A stretch of 64,000 nucleotides of DNA. It comes from G963665495 sp963677785 (GTDB taxonomy: Bacteria > Desulfobacterota > Desulfovibrionia > Desulfovibrionales > Desulfovibrionaceae). The first letter of the stretch is position 1, and each line of letters starts with the position of its first letter. Where the stretch lies: the NCBI GenBank assembly GCA_963677785.2, contig CAXXDH010000001.1, positions 558,001 through 622,000 of the forward strand, in the 5' to 3' direction. Under the pieces are notes generated by a model that worked only from the letters and a program-made list of their open reading frames with translations, was not told where the DNA came from and ran no database searches. A program made the translations under genes and the position numbers. Positions 1-9,256 of this stretch are shown piece by piece.

Positions 1-1042
1 CCATGGGTTTGGAGATATCCATGGCCGTACCCACGACCCTGGCGGGATTGCCCTGCGCATCCCGCTCGACAATAGTGCCGCAGGCCTGCACCCAGACCCA
101 GTGTCCTTCCTTGTGGCGCAACTGAAACTGCTGTTCATAATGGGATGAATCAAAAGCTTGACGGGAATCGAAAAAATTTTTTGCTTTTTTCAGATCCTCA
201 TTGCGGCAAACGCTTCTGAATGTCTCGATCGAAATGGGCTCCAGCTCTTTGAGAGTGTGCCCGGTCAGTTGCGCCCATTGTTCGTTCAGAACAATGTCAC
301 CGGTTCCGGGGTTCCAGTCCCAAAGCCCCAAGTTGGTGCTTTCGATGACCAGATTGAGTCGCTCCTGGCTTTGCTCCAGGGCCGATTGGATAATGCGGCG
401 TTCTTCCAGACTGGTTTCCAGTTGCCGGATAACGTTTTTCAATTCCTCGTTGGCAAGGGCGTGACTTTCCGTTCTGGCAATCACTTTTGCCTCGAGTTCT
501 TTTTGCGTATCGCGCAAGGCCTTTTCCAGTTGCCTGCATTCAGTGACATCCCATAGCAAATGCAATGTGCCCCAGGGCTGTTGCAACGCGTCTGTAAGGG
601 AGAGAGTACGCATCAAGGCTGTTCGTTTTCTGTCGTGCCCGGATGCTTCGTATTGCACCGCCTCCACTTGCTGACGTGCTTTGGAAGGGATACAGGCGCA
701 ATTGTGTTCATCCGGCGCTGTCTGCCATGCAAAAATATCAGCAAGCGTCCTTCCCTCGGCTTGATCAGAGGAAAGTCCGACAAGTTGCAGAAAAGCGGCA
801 TTGGCAAAGTAAACTCTGTCCGCGTTATCCGTGATGAAAACAGGGGCAAGATTCAGATGTAGGCTTTGTTCCAGTGACGAAAGGCGTTCTTTGACTTTTT
901 GAGTTTGAAGGGCATGTTCCCGGTATTCCTTTTCAATGTATTTGTGTCGAGAGCGCAGGCGCCGCAGTTTTTGGAGAAGCACCGCGGCTCCAGCGAGAGA
1001 AAGAAGTGTGGTGCTGAGGAGTATAAGCGACAAGGCGTTCAT
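1..1042 (-). CDS. PAS-domain sensor protein, N-terminal part (truncated by window edge)
   Basis: Translating the minus strand from an ATG at 1042 gives about 347 uninterrupted codons to the window edge, so the C-terminal output domain is not visible. A short N-terminal hydrophobic segment (MNALSLILLSTTLLSLAGAA) looks like a membrane anchor or uncleaved signal. It is followed by a basic and coiled-coil stretch, a first PAS-like domain (VFITDNADRVYFANAAFL), a second coiled coil (residues about 180-230) and a second PAS domain with PAC motif (LGLWDWNPGTGDIVLNEQW, then VVGTAMDISKPM). This is the usual layout of a membrane-bound sensor histidine kinase or diguanylate cyclase; which one cannot be decided here. 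No convincing ribosome binding site was seen before 1042. Confidence 0.8.
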   Translation of the reverse strand, partial: MNALSLILLSTTLLSLAGAAVLLQKLRRLRSRHKYIEKEYREHALQTQKVKERLSSLEQSLHLNLAPVFITDNADRVYFANAAFLQLVGLSSDQAEGRTLADIFAWQTAPDEHNCACIPSKARQQVEAVQYEASGHDRKRTALMRTLSLTDALQQPWGTLHLLWDVTECRQLEKALRDTQKELEAKVIARTESHALANEELKNVIRQLETSLEERRIIQSALEQSQERLNLVIESTNLGLWDWNPGTGDIVLNEQWAQLTGHTLKELEPISIETFRSVCRNEDLKKAKNFFDSRQAFDSSHYEQQFQLRHKEGHWVWVQACGTIVERDAQGNPARVVGTAMDISKPM

Positions 1043-1365
1043 GAAAAAAAGTCTATCATAGATAAGAGGTGACGGCCAACGATTCCATGGATTCAAATTT
1101 CTTAGTCTCCATGGAAGTTCTGATGAACTGCCCGGTGTGTATTGCGCGTCCGGAAAAAATAATTATTATCTGTAAATATTCGCTCGCAATCAGCGGGAAT
1201 GTATGACCGAAAAGCGGGAGCTGTTTTTTGGGGTCTGATGAAAGGATATTTGATAGCGTATGTGTTTCTACAATCACTTTACTTTTCAGAGTCATTTGCG
1301 TAGAAAGTTTTTTTTCTAGGAGCTGGTGAGACCGCACACCGTCGGACTCTCTGGAGGTAAAATAT
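1043..1365. other. Intergenic region between sensor gene and dksA
   Basis: Divergent upstream region of the sensor gene and the dksA-type gene. It is AT-rich around 1155-1175 and ends in a clear GGAGG ribosome binding site at 1353-1357. I see no confident -35/-10 pair or known RNA element. A 93-codon minus-strand open frame (1056-1337) lacks any recognisable domain and is not called as a gene. Confidence 0.6.
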
Positions 1366-1728
1366 ATGGAACAAAAAGATCTTGATTATTTTTACGCACT
1401 TTTGACCAAGATGTTGGAAGAGGCCCTGAGTAAAAGCGACGCCACCATTGAAGACATGACAGACACAATGGAAGTGTTTGCTGATCCTGCCGATCGTGCC
1501 ACCATGGAATCGGACAGGGCGTTCACCTTAAGGCTTCGGGACAGAGAAAGAAAATTGATCAAAAAGATTCAGTCGGCTTTGAAGCGGCTGGATGAAGGTA
1601 CGTACGGCATCTGCGAAGAATGCGGTGAAGAAATAAGCATTCCGCGCCTGAAAGCACGTCCGGTCACCAAGCTTTGCATTCAATGCAAAAGCAAGCAGGA
1701 AGAAGAAGAAACGGTCCGCGGCGATTGA
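1366..1728 (+). CDS. dksA: DksA/TraR-family RNA polymerase-binding regulator
   Basis: A 120-residue protein with an N-terminal coiled coil and a C-terminal four-cysteine zinc finger (CEEC at about residues 86-89, CIQC at about 105-108). The coiled-coil tip carries DPADRA, matching the DxxDxA signature that in true DksA inserts into the RNA polymerase secondary channel and works with ppGpp; TraR-like relatives often lose it. The ATG at 1366 is preceded by GGAGG with 8-nt spacing. It is somewhat shorter than E. coli DksA (151 aa), as is common outside the gammaproteobacteria. Function (stringent-response control of rRNA and amino-acid promoters) is from the family. It is followed by a weak hairpin terminator. 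Confidence 0.9.
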   Translation: MEQKDLDYFYALLTKMLEEALSKSDATIEDMTDTMEVFADPADRATMESDRAFTLRLRDRERKLIKKIQSALKRLDEGTYGICEECGEEISIPRLKARPVTKLCIQCKSKQEEEETVRGD

Positions 1729-1737
1729 GTTTTTCAG

Positions 1738-1764
1738 GCATGACAACTTGGAGGTCATGCTTTT
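1738..1764 (+). terminator. Possible weak intrinsic terminator after dksA
   Basis: GCATGAC (1738-1744) and GTCATGC (1754-1760) form a 7-bp perfect stem with a 9-nt loop, followed by only four T residues. The short T-tract makes it a weak or partial terminator. Confidence 0.45.
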
Positions 1765-1806
1765 CCGCTATTCAGAAGCAGTAGACGCCGAAGTGGAGCG
1801 ATAACC

Positions 1807-3366
1807 GTGGATTCCAATTTTTTTCGATGCCTTGGCAGGGAAATGGCTCGAGAACTCCGCGGTGAACGCCTTGAAAAAATATACAGCCCGGCCCCCTCTG
1901 TTCATACTCTTGAATTGAGGGGGAGGCATACAAACCGTTTTCTTCTTTTTCATCCCGACAAGAACACAGGATATTTTTTTCTTTCCGAGGAAAAACCCCG
2001 TAATCCTGGTAGTCCCGACAGTCGGACCATGTGGTTTCGCAAACATGTAAGCGGACGCAGACTGCTTGAACCCAGGCTGGACTGGGCGAGCCGGCGTATG
2101 GCCTGGTTGCTTTCTCCTCGTTCAGGGGAGGAGGAATCCTGGCTGCTTTTCGATCTTCAGAACGGCCTGCAGCTCACAGGCGTCCTTCCTGTGGATTTCG
2201 ATGCGGATCCCCAATGGCCGACATTGCAAACCATTTTGTCGGATGCGGACATCTGGCGCTCTTGTCCGCATATTTCCCCTTTGCTGCGGCGTAGTTTGAG
2301 AGCTCTTGCCGAAACAGATCCGGAACAAGCGGAAATGCTGTTAAAACGCCTTACAGTAGGGGCTTGTCCGGAATTTTTTCTGTATACGGACCCGGGCCGG
2401 GGCAAGCTGTTGACTACATGGAAATTGCCCGAATCCGAACGCAACGGGCGACGGGAACAGTGCTTTCAGAACGTTTTGGAGGCGGCCCGTGCGGCCGGTT
2501 CCGAAGGAGTGTTCACTGCTCCTGATGCCGGCGCAGTCGCGGAGGACACCGCGAGGCGCAAGGCGCAGCGCAAGAAACTTGAGCGCATTTTAAAAAAGCT
2601 GGACCAGGACGAAGCGCGACTGTATCGCCTGCAGGCCGGTCGGGAGCAGGCAAAACTCATCCAGGCCAACCTGTATGCCCTGGAACCTTCCCAGAAATGC
2701 GCCTCGCTTTTACTTACCGACTATGCGTCCGGAGAGGACCTAACTGTCGAAATGTCCCTGGACTCCAGATACAGCGTACGCGAAAATATGGAACGGCTGT
2801 TTCATCAGGCGGGCAAGGGCGACAGAGGGCTGGAACGAATCAACACGCGCAGGGCGGAGGTTCAGGCAGAGCTGCAGGCCCTGGCCGCGGGATCGCCGCT
2901 TGCCGATACGGTAGCTCCCCAGCTGGTTGCCCCCAAAAAAGGAACTGTTGCACGCAGGAAAAACAGCCCGAAAAAAGAACTGGCGCTGCATGTGTTTCGC
3001 AGCAGCGACGGATTCCAGATTTTACGCGGCAAGAATAGCGCCGCGAATCATAAACTTCTCTCCCAAAAAGCAAGCCCGTTCGATTATTGGTTCCATGCCC
3101 AGGACGGACCTGGCGCGCATTGCATTTTGAAGCGCGATCATCCCGGCCAGGATATTCCGGAACGCAGCCTGGAAGAGGCAGCAGCCCTGGCCGGTCTAAA
3201 AAGCTGGCAGGCCAAGGAAGACAAAGCACGAGTGCTCTGCTGTCTTGTTCGCGACGTCCGCCATTTCAAGGGAGCTGCCATGGGGCAGGTGGTGGTGGAT
3301 AAGGTTCTGCGGGTTTTTCAGGTCCGGCTGGATCCGGATCTGGAGATGCGTTTGCGCCATAGCTGA
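1807..3366 (+). CDS. NFACT (RqcH/FbpA/Tae2) family protein
   Basis: 519 residues from a GTG start at 1807 (GGAG 9-12 nt upstream). The N-terminal NFACT-N/FbpA-like region (RTMWFRKHVSGRR near 78-90) leads into a helical, Arg/Lys/Glu-rich coiled coil (about 250-360) and a C-terminal NFACT-R/DUF814 domain (DYWFHAQDGPGAH near 420; KGAAMGQVVV near the end). The family recruits Ala-tRNA to stalled 50S subunits to add C-terminal Ala tails (RqcH); older names are fibronectin-binding protein. In an ungapped alignment from memory to B. subtilis RqcH, the functional Asp97-Arg98 pair corresponds to Ser-Arg here, so tailing activity should not be assumed. Stands alone after dksA. Confidence 0.85.
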   Translation: MDSNFFRCLGREMARELRGERLEKIYSPAPSVHTLELRGRHTNRFLLFHPDKNTGYFFLSEEKPRNPGSPDSRTMWFRKHVSGRRLLEPRLDWASRRMAWLLSPRSGEEESWLLFDLQNGLQLTGVLPVDFDADPQWPTLQTILSDADIWRSCPHISPLLRRSLRALAETDPEQAEMLLKRLTVGACPEFFLYTDPGRGKLLTTWKLPESERNGRREQCFQNVLEAARAAGSEGVFTAPDAGAVAEDTARRKAQRKKLERILKKLDQDEARLYRLQAGREQAKLIQANLYALEPSQKCASLLLTDYASGEDLTVEMSLDSRYSVRENMERLFHQAGKGDRGLERINTRRAEVQAELQALAAGSPLADTVAPQLVAPKKGTVARRKNSPKKELALHVFRSSDGFQILRGKNSAANHKLLSQKASPFDYWFHAQDGPGAHCILKRDHPGQDIPERSLEEAAALAGLKSWQAKEDKARVLCCLVRDVRHFKGAAMGQVVVDKVLRVFQVRLDPDLEMRLRHS

Positions 3367-3924
3367 CAAAGTGTTTTTTGCTGCCCAGTTACGTTTCCAG
3401 CCACAATTTCCTCTTCTTTACCCACTCGTGTTCGAAAAAGTTCCAGGCACACGGGCTCTGTTTGTTTCATATATAATGATATCCGGCTTCAGGGGTGAAT
3501 AGCAGGTTGGCCGTGCGGTTTGCAAAAAAAGGATGCAGGTGTATGGTGTTTTGTATCAGACTCCCAAAAAATGATGCTCCCGACATGGAATTGTAATAGA
3601 ATTGCTTTGGAAAAAACGCTGAAAGTCACCTGCGGGCTGTAGAAAAAGATAAAGAAAATAACTCCTTGATTTTACAAATGCCCCATGCCATAAGAAGATA
3701 TCTGGAGATGTGTCCGGGGTGTTGTTTCAACGGCCGGACGCAAACCGGAGCGTTGTTGCAGGAAGGAACTCGAAGCATTTGGTAAGGGGGATGTCGGAGA
3801 AGGGGAAAGAAGAGCTTGTTTCGTGAAAAGACTGAGAAGTTTCTTCTTTTATACCCGTGGTCAACCCAGAGCGTCCATGGTCGAATGAACCAGGCGCAAC
3901 ACTTCCGCAAGGATAGAAAACGGC
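3367..3924. other. Gene-free leader region upstream of the UDP-glucose pyrophosphorylase gene
   Basis: About 560 nt without a supported gene. It contains a perfect TATAAT hexamer at 3472-3477 but no good -35 hexamer at the right spacing. The end holds AAGGAT (3909-3914), the ribosome binding site of the next gene. The length suggests a long 5' leader or several promoters for the glucan/trehalose block, but I recognise no riboswitch. Confidence 0.5.
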
Positions 3925-5370
3925 ATGACAGTTATAAACGCGACCGACGGAATTACCGCGCCGGAAAGCTTTCGTGCTTTTGAGTACAAAATGGAAGCTT
4001 ATGGCATGCAGCCGCAAGTAGTGAATATCTTCAAGCGGCTCTATAGCGAATTGCTGTCCGGAAAAACCGGAATGTTGCATGAGCGTGACATTGAGCCTTT
4101 GGGCGACGAGGACATTGTCGAATACGATGCCCTGGGAAGCTATGAGGAGGCCGGACGCAATGCCATGCACCAGGCAGTGATGATCAAGCTTAACGGCGGT
4201 CTTGGCACCAGCATGGGGTTGGAAAAAGCCAAATCCTTGATCGAAATCAAGAACGGGCTGACCTTTTTGGACGTCATCATCCGCCAGACCCAGCGTCTGC
4301 GCCAACGCTACCACAACGAACTGCCTCTGGTGTTCATGAACAGCTTCAAGACGCACATGGATACCATGCTTGCCATTTCGGGTTTTGATAATGGCAGCGC
4401 CTCCATTCCGCTGGCGTTTGTGCAGAACCGTTTTCCCAAGGTGCTGCAGCAGGATTTTTCCCCCGCAAACTGGCCGTCCAATCCGGAGCTGGAATGGAAT
4501 CCGCCGGGGCACGGGGATATTTACACGGCTTTGTATACCTCCGGGTTGCTCAATACGTTGCTGCGGCGCGGACGGTATTATGCTTTCATATCGAATTCCG
4601 ACAACCTGGGGGCCACCATGGATCCCAGCATTTTGGGGTACATGGCGAGCAACCGCTTGCCTTTTGTTATGGAAGTGGCCCACCGGACGGCGTCGGACCG
4701 CAAGGGAGGCCATCTTGCCAAGATGCGGCATACCGGCAGGTTGCTGTTACGTGAAGTGGCCCAATGTCCGGATGAAGAGCTGGAGTCTTTTCAGGATATT
4801 CAGAAATTCAGTTATTTCAATACGAATTCCTTGTGGATCGATCTGCGGGAACTCGAGCAGGTGTTGTTCACCAAGCACATGATGCCGCTGGACATCATCG
4901 TGAATCCCAAAACACTGGATCCCCGTGACACGGGCTCGCCCAAAGTCTATCAGATCGAGACAGCCATGGGCTCGGCCATCTCTTCTTTTGACAGAGCCGG
5001 GACGGTTTGCGTGCCCAGATCCCGTTTTGCTCCGGTGAAAACCACCAATGACCTTATGGTGGTCATGTCCGATTGCTACCTGCTTTCGCCCGAAGGAAAT
5101 ATTGAGATCAATCCTGAGCGAAAGTTTCCTTTGCCGTATGTTACATTGGATGCGAAGTATTTCAAAAAAATCGACGAGTTCAGCAGCCGTTTCCCTGAAG
5201 GCGCTCCTTCTCTGCTGGAATGCGAATCCTTGAATGTGGAAGGCGATATCCGATTCAGCCGGAACGTCACATTGAAGGGCAATGTCCTTATCCGAAATTT
5301 TTCCACTGATCAGGCGGTGATTCCCGACAAGGAGAGCCTGAGCGGCGAAGTGCGTATCAATGGTGTCTGA
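3925..5370 (+). CDS. UTP--glucose-1-phosphate uridylyltransferase, eukaryote-type (UDPGP family)
   Basis: 481 residues; makes UDP-glucose from UTP and glucose-1-phosphate. The signature nucleotide-binding loop GGLGTSMGLEKAKS lies at residues 91-104, as in the eukaryotic UGP1/UGP2 family, not bacterial GalU. Other family landmarks are the substrate segment FMNSFKTHMDT, the uridine-binding stretch PPGHGDIYTAL and the C-terminal beta-helix-like end (GDIRFSRNVTLKGNVLI). The ATG at 3925 follows AAGGAT at good spacing. It precedes glgB by 55 nt on the same strand, so it is probably the first gene of the alpha-glucan/trehalose operon; UDP-glucose would also serve cell-envelope glycosylation. GalU is rejected because length and motif differ. 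Confidence 0.9.
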   Translation: MTVINATDGITAPESFRAFEYKMEAYGMQPQVVNIFKRLYSELLSGKTGMLHERDIEPLGDEDIVEYDALGSYEEAGRNAMHQAVMIKLNGGLGTSMGLEKAKSLIEIKNGLTFLDVIIRQTQRLRQRYHNELPLVFMNSFKTHMDTMLAISGFDNGSASIPLAFVQNRFPKVLQQDFSPANWPSNPELEWNPPGHGDIYTALYTSGLLNTLLRRGRYYAFISNSDNLGATMDPSILGYMASNRLPFVMEVAHRTASDRKGGHLAKMRHTGRLLLREVAQCPDEELESFQDIQKFSYFNTNSLWIDLRELEQVLFTKHMMPLDIIVNPKTLDPRDTGSPKVYQIETAMGSAISSFDRAGTVCVPRSRFAPVKTTNDLMVVMSDCYLLSPEGNIEINPERKFPLPYVTLDAKYFKKIDEFSSRFPEGAPSLLECESLNVEGDIRFSRNVTLKGNVLIRNFSTDQAVIPDKESLSGEVRINGV

Positions 5371-5425
5371 GGCAATCTGTTTGCCACGACTCAATAGAAT
5401 ACTACCTTACACAGAGGCTCTTGCC

Positions 5426-7342
5426 ATGAGCGAAATAGAAACGACTTTCCCTTTACATATCGAGCCGTTTGATCTGCATCTTTTTGGAAAAGGCGAACAT
5501 TGGGACATCTACCGTATTCTGGGTGCGCATCCTGCTGTTCAGGAGGGGCGGGGCGGGTACCGTTTCGCTGTCTGGGCGCCCAATGCGCGCGCAGTGTACC
5601 TGACGGGCGAGTTCAACGACTGGCGTTACGGCGAATATCCGTTGTATCCTGTGGGCTCTTCGGGAATCTGGGCCGCATTCGTACCTGGCCTCTCAAAGGG
5701 GCAGCTGTACAAATTCGGCGTGGAGCAGCTCGACGGCAGGATTGCGTATAAAATAGATCCCGTTGCCTTCCATACCGAACTGCGCCCCGGTGTCGGATGC
5801 GTTACCTGGGAGCTGGACGCCTACCAATGGGGCGACAAAGAATGGATGGAAGAACGCAGACTCAATGGACTGCCTCTGGACAGGCCCGTATCCACATATG
5901 AAGTCCACGCTGGTTCCTGGCGCAGAAAGCCGGAATTGGGACCGGGGTATCTGACCTATGCGGAACTTGCCGACCAGCTGATTCCCTACGTTAAGGACCT
6001 GGGATTCACGCATATTCAGTTTATGCCTCTTGCCGAGCATCCGCTGGACGAGAGCTGGGGGTACCAGACCGGACACTATTATGCGCCCACGTCGCGGTTC
6101 GGCTCTCCTGAGGAATTTCGGGAGTTTGTGGATCGTTGCCATCAGGCCGGCATCGGAGTGATTCTGGACTGGGTGCCGGGGCACTTCCCAAAAGATGATT
6201 GGGGGCTCGGGCGCTTTGACGGTTCGGCGCTTTACGAACATGAAGATCCCCGCCTGGGAGAACATCCGGATTGGGGAACCTACATCTTCAATTACGGCCG
6301 TTTTGAAGTACGCAATTTTCTCTTTGCCAACGCCTTGTACTGGCTCAAGGAGTTTCATATCGACGGCTTGCGGATCGACGCGGTCGCTTCCATGCTGTAT
6401 CTGGATTATTCGCGCGAGGAGTGCGACTGGATCCCCAATTGTTACGGAGGCAAGGAAAATCTGGAGGCCATCGACTTCCTGAAAGAACTCAACAGGGTCG
6501 TGCACGGCCATTTTCCGGGCGCCATCATGGTTGCCGAGGAATCCACGGCCTGGGCCGGCGTATCGCGTCCGCTGTACTCGGGCGGGCTGGGCTTCACGTT
6601 CAAATGGAACATGGGCTGGATGCACGATACGCTGGAATATTTTTCCAAGGAACCCGTACACCGGGCCTTTCATCACAACAATCTGACGTTTTCCATGCTG
6701 TACGCCTTTACCGAGAACTTCGTACTGCCGCTGTCGCACGACGAGGTGGTGCACGGCAAAGGCGCGCTGCTGTCCAAAATGCCCGGTGATATGTGGCAGC
6801 AACAGGCCAATCTGCGCCTCTTGTTTTCGTATCTGTGGGCCCATCCCGGCAAGAAGCTGCTGTTCATGGGCGGCGAGTTCGGACAATGGAACGAATGGTA
6901 TTCCCAGGGCGAGCTGGATTGGAACCTGCTCGATTTCCCCGCACATCAGGGCATCAGCAACCTGGTTCGCGATCTGAACCGCCTGTTGCACGAGTACGGG
7001 GCCTTGTACCTGCGCGACCATGACTGGACAGGTTTCGAATGGGTGGATTTTTCGGACTACAACAATTCGATCGTCAGCTTTCTGCGCAAAGCACCGGATA
7101 CGGAGCCATTGCTCTGGATTTTCAACTTCACCCCGGTCGTACGCCAGTCCTATGGCTTGCGCTGTCCGCAAGGCGGAGAGTGGATAGAGGTGTTCAATTC
7201 CGATTCCGAGTATTACGGCGGCTCCAACGTCGGCAACGGCGATGGTGTAACGGCCAAGAACACTGAAATAGGCGAAGATGCATTTTATCTTGAACTCGCA
7301 TTGCCGCCGTTGGGCGCCATCGCCCTGAAGCCCGGAAGTTAG
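5426..7342 (+). CDS. glgB: 1,4-alpha-glucan branching enzyme (GH13)
   Basis: 638 residues from the ATG at 5426 (GAGG 10 nt upstream). An open frame continues upstream to 5360 but overlaps the previous gene and lacks a better start. N-terminal CBM48 (YRFAVWAPNARAVYLTGEFNDW) is followed by the GH13 barrel: GLRIDAVASM with the nucleophile Asp near residue 319, VAEEST with the acid/base Glu near 371, and LSHDEVVHGKG with the third Asp near 437; the beta-domain closes the protein. Length fits the short GlgB type lacking the extra N1 module of E. coli GlgB. It transfers alpha-1,4 chains to alpha-1,6 positions, giving the branched glucan used by TreY/TreZ downstream. Confidence 0.95.
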   Translation: MSEIETTFPLHIEPFDLHLFGKGEHWDIYRILGAHPAVQEGRGGYRFAVWAPNARAVYLTGEFNDWRYGEYPLYPVGSSGIWAAFVPGLSKGQLYKFGVEQLDGRIAYKIDPVAFHTELRPGVGCVTWELDAYQWGDKEWMEERRLNGLPLDRPVSTYEVHAGSWRRKPELGPGYLTYAELADQLIPYVKDLGFTHIQFMPLAEHPLDESWGYQTGHYYAPTSRFGSPEEFREFVDRCHQAGIGVILDWVPGHFPKDDWGLGRFDGSALYEHEDPRLGEHPDWGTYIFNYGRFEVRNFLFANALYWLKEFHIDGLRIDAVASMLYLDYSREECDWIPNCYGGKENLEAIDFLKELNRVVHGHFPGAIMVAEESTAWAGVSRPLYSGGLGFTFKWNMGWMHDTLEYFSKEPVHRAFHHNNLTFSMLYAFTENFVLPLSHDEVVHGKGALLSKMPGDMWQQQANLRLLFSYLWAHPGKKLLFMGGEFGQWNEWYSQGELDWNLLDFPAHQGISNLVRDLNRLLHEYGALYLRDHDWTGFEWVDFSDYNNSIVSFLRKAPDTEPLLWIFNFTPVVRQSYGLRCPQGGEWIEVFNSDSEYYGGSNVGNGDGVTAKNTEIGEDAFYLELALPPLGAIALKPGS

Positions 7343-7399
7343 GAGGTTCAACGGGGTAACCACAGGGCGGCTGGAAATGCTAACCAAGGGATGGCTTTC

Positions 7400-9256
7400 A
7401 TGCGAATCGGCCCGATAAAAATCGACGAGCGAGCGTACGCGTTTGTAGTTTGGGCGCCCAATGCCGAAAAAGTGCTGCTCGAACTGGATAACCACGAACG
7501 CCTGCAGATCCCCCTGACTCCTCTGGAGCGCGGGTACTGGCAGGCCATCGTAACGGATACTCCCCCAGGTACGCGCTATTCCTTTATTTTGGATGACGGC
7601 CCGCGCAGAGCCGATCCGGCGTCGCATTACCAGCCGCACGACGTTCACGGGCCGTCTGGGCTTGTGGACCACGACGCCTTTGACTGGACCGACGCCGGGT
7701 ACATCCGGCCGCCGTTGGATCAGGGGGTTTTCTATGAAATGCATGTGGGCACGTTCACTCCGCAAGGCAATTTCGACGGTGCCCTGGAAAAACTGGACCA
7801 TTTGCAGGAACTCGGCGTCAATATACTGGAAGTGATGCCCGTGGCCCAGTACCCCGGATCACGCAACTGGGGCTATGACGGGACCTATCCTTTTGCCGTG
7901 CAGCGGAGTTACGGCGGCCCGCCCGCCCTGAAGCGCTTTGTGGACGCCTGCCATGCCAGATCCATGGCGGTGGTTCTGGACGTGGTCTACAACCATCTCG
8001 GACCGGAAGGGAATTATCTGCACGATTTCGGCCCCTATTTCACCAACCGCTACCGCACTGCCTGGGGCGACGCCCTGAACTTTGACGGACCGTACAGCGA
8101 TGAAGTCCGTAATTTTTATCTGGAAAACGCGCGCCATTGGTTTGAACATTATCATATAGACGGATTACGGCTTGACGCCACCCATGCCATTGACGACAGG
8201 CGGCCGATTCATTTTTTTACCGAACTGGCCCAGCTTGCCCATGCGCATGGCGAGCAGACCGGACGGCGGCCATGGCTCATTTCCGAGAGCGACCGCAACG
8301 ATCCGCGTCTGGTATTGCCCGATGCGGTCGGGGGGTACAACCACGACGCTCTCTGGAGCGACGATTTCCACCATGCGGTGCATGCTTTGCTCACCAGCGA
8401 ACGCCAGGGCTATTACCAGGATTATGGAGAAGTGTCGCATCTGGTCCGGGCCTTGCGTAACGGATTTGTGTACCAGGGCGAGTATTCGTGCTACCGGCGC
8501 CACGGCCACGGCGCGCCCACCAGATGCATGCCCGCCAGGGCGCATGTGGTCGCCCTGCAGAACCACGATCAGACAGGCAACCGCATGCTGGGCGAACGGT
8601 TGACCACGCTGGTATCCCCTGCTGCATTGCGCCTGGCCGCCGGATTGTTGCTGCTTTCGCCCTATACGCCGTTGTTGTTCATGGGAGAGGAATACGGAGA
8701 AACAGCGCCTTTTCTCTATTTTATCAGCCATATGGACGATAATCTGGTCAAGGCGGTTCGCCGCGGCCGGAAGCGGGATTTCAAGGATTTCTCCTGGAAA
8801 GGGCAGCCTCCGGATCCCGCCAGCGAGGCAACCTACGCGCGCAGCCGGCTGGATTGGGACAAGCTGGAGCAAAGTCCGCACAAAGAACTTTTTGCCTATT
8901 ACAAGGCCTTGATCCGCTTGCGGAAGCGGCTGCGCTTTCGCAACAGCCCCTACGACCCGATCCCGCGGGTGGAATTGCATGCCGGAGGAGTCCTGCTGCT
9001 TCTGGAGCCTCCTTTGCGGAAAGGACGGGTCATTGTCCTTTGCAATCTTTCGGAATCCCCCACGCAGATTACCCCCTCGGCGCTTATGCGCGGAACCGGG
9101 TGGAACAAGATACTGGATTCGTCGGATAGTGCCTGGACAGGCCCCGGCAGCACGCTGCCCGAACGGGTTGTGGCGGACAAAGTCGAAGAGTGTGTCATGC
9201 CGCCGTGTTCACTGGCCGCGTATCTTGCCGACAGCACCACAGGAAACAATCTATGA
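7400..9256 (+). CDS. treZ: Malto-oligosyltrehalose trehalohydrolase (GH13)
   Basis: 618 residues. The ATG at 7400 is preferred because AAGGG (7386-7390) lies 9 nt upstream; the in-frame ATG at 7391 directly abuts it. N-terminal CBM48-like domain, then a GH13 barrel with GLRLDATHAI (catalytic Asp), LISESDRNDPR (catalytic Glu) and LQNHDQTGNR (third Asp), the pattern characteristic of TreZ rather than GlgB or GlgX. TreZ hydrolyses the alpha-1,4 bond next to the terminal trehalose in maltooligosyl-trehalose made by TreY, releasing trehalose. Its stop codon overlaps the next start (ATGA, 9253-9256), implying translational coupling. Confidence 0.94.
   Translation: MRIGPIKIDERAYAFVVWAPNAEKVLLELDNHERLQIPLTPLERGYWQAIVTDTPPGTRYSFILDDGPRRADPASHYQPHDVHGPSGLVDHDAFDWTDAGYIRPPLDQGVFYEMHVGTFTPQGNFDGALEKLDHLQELGVNILEVMPVAQYPGSRNWGYDGTYPFAVQRSYGGPPALKRFVDACHARSMAVVLDVVYNHLGPEGNYLHDFGPYFTNRYRTAWGDALNFDGPYSDEVRNFYLENARHWFEHYHIDGLRLDATHAIDDRRPIHFFTELAQLAHAHGEQTGRRPWLISESDRNDPRLVLPDAVGGYNHDALWSDDFHHAVHALLTSERQGYYQDYGEVSHLVRALRNGFVYQGEYSCYRRHGHGAPTRCMPARAHVVALQNHDQTGNRMLGERLTTLVSPAALRLAAGLLLLSPYTPLLFMGEEYGETAPFLYFISHMDDNLVKAVRRGRKRDFKDFSWKGQPPDPASEATYARSRLDWDKLEQSPHKELFAYYKALIRLRKRLRFRNSPYDPIPRVELHAGGVLLLLEPPLRKGRVIVLCNLSESPTQITPSALMRGTGWNKILDSSDSAWTGPGSTLPERVVADKVEECVMPPCSLAAYLADSTTGNNL

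Noticed and set aside
1056..1337. 93-codon minus-strand frame between the sensor gene and dksA
   Set aside because: No domain, no ribosome binding site, and it covers the likely dksA promoter and leader.
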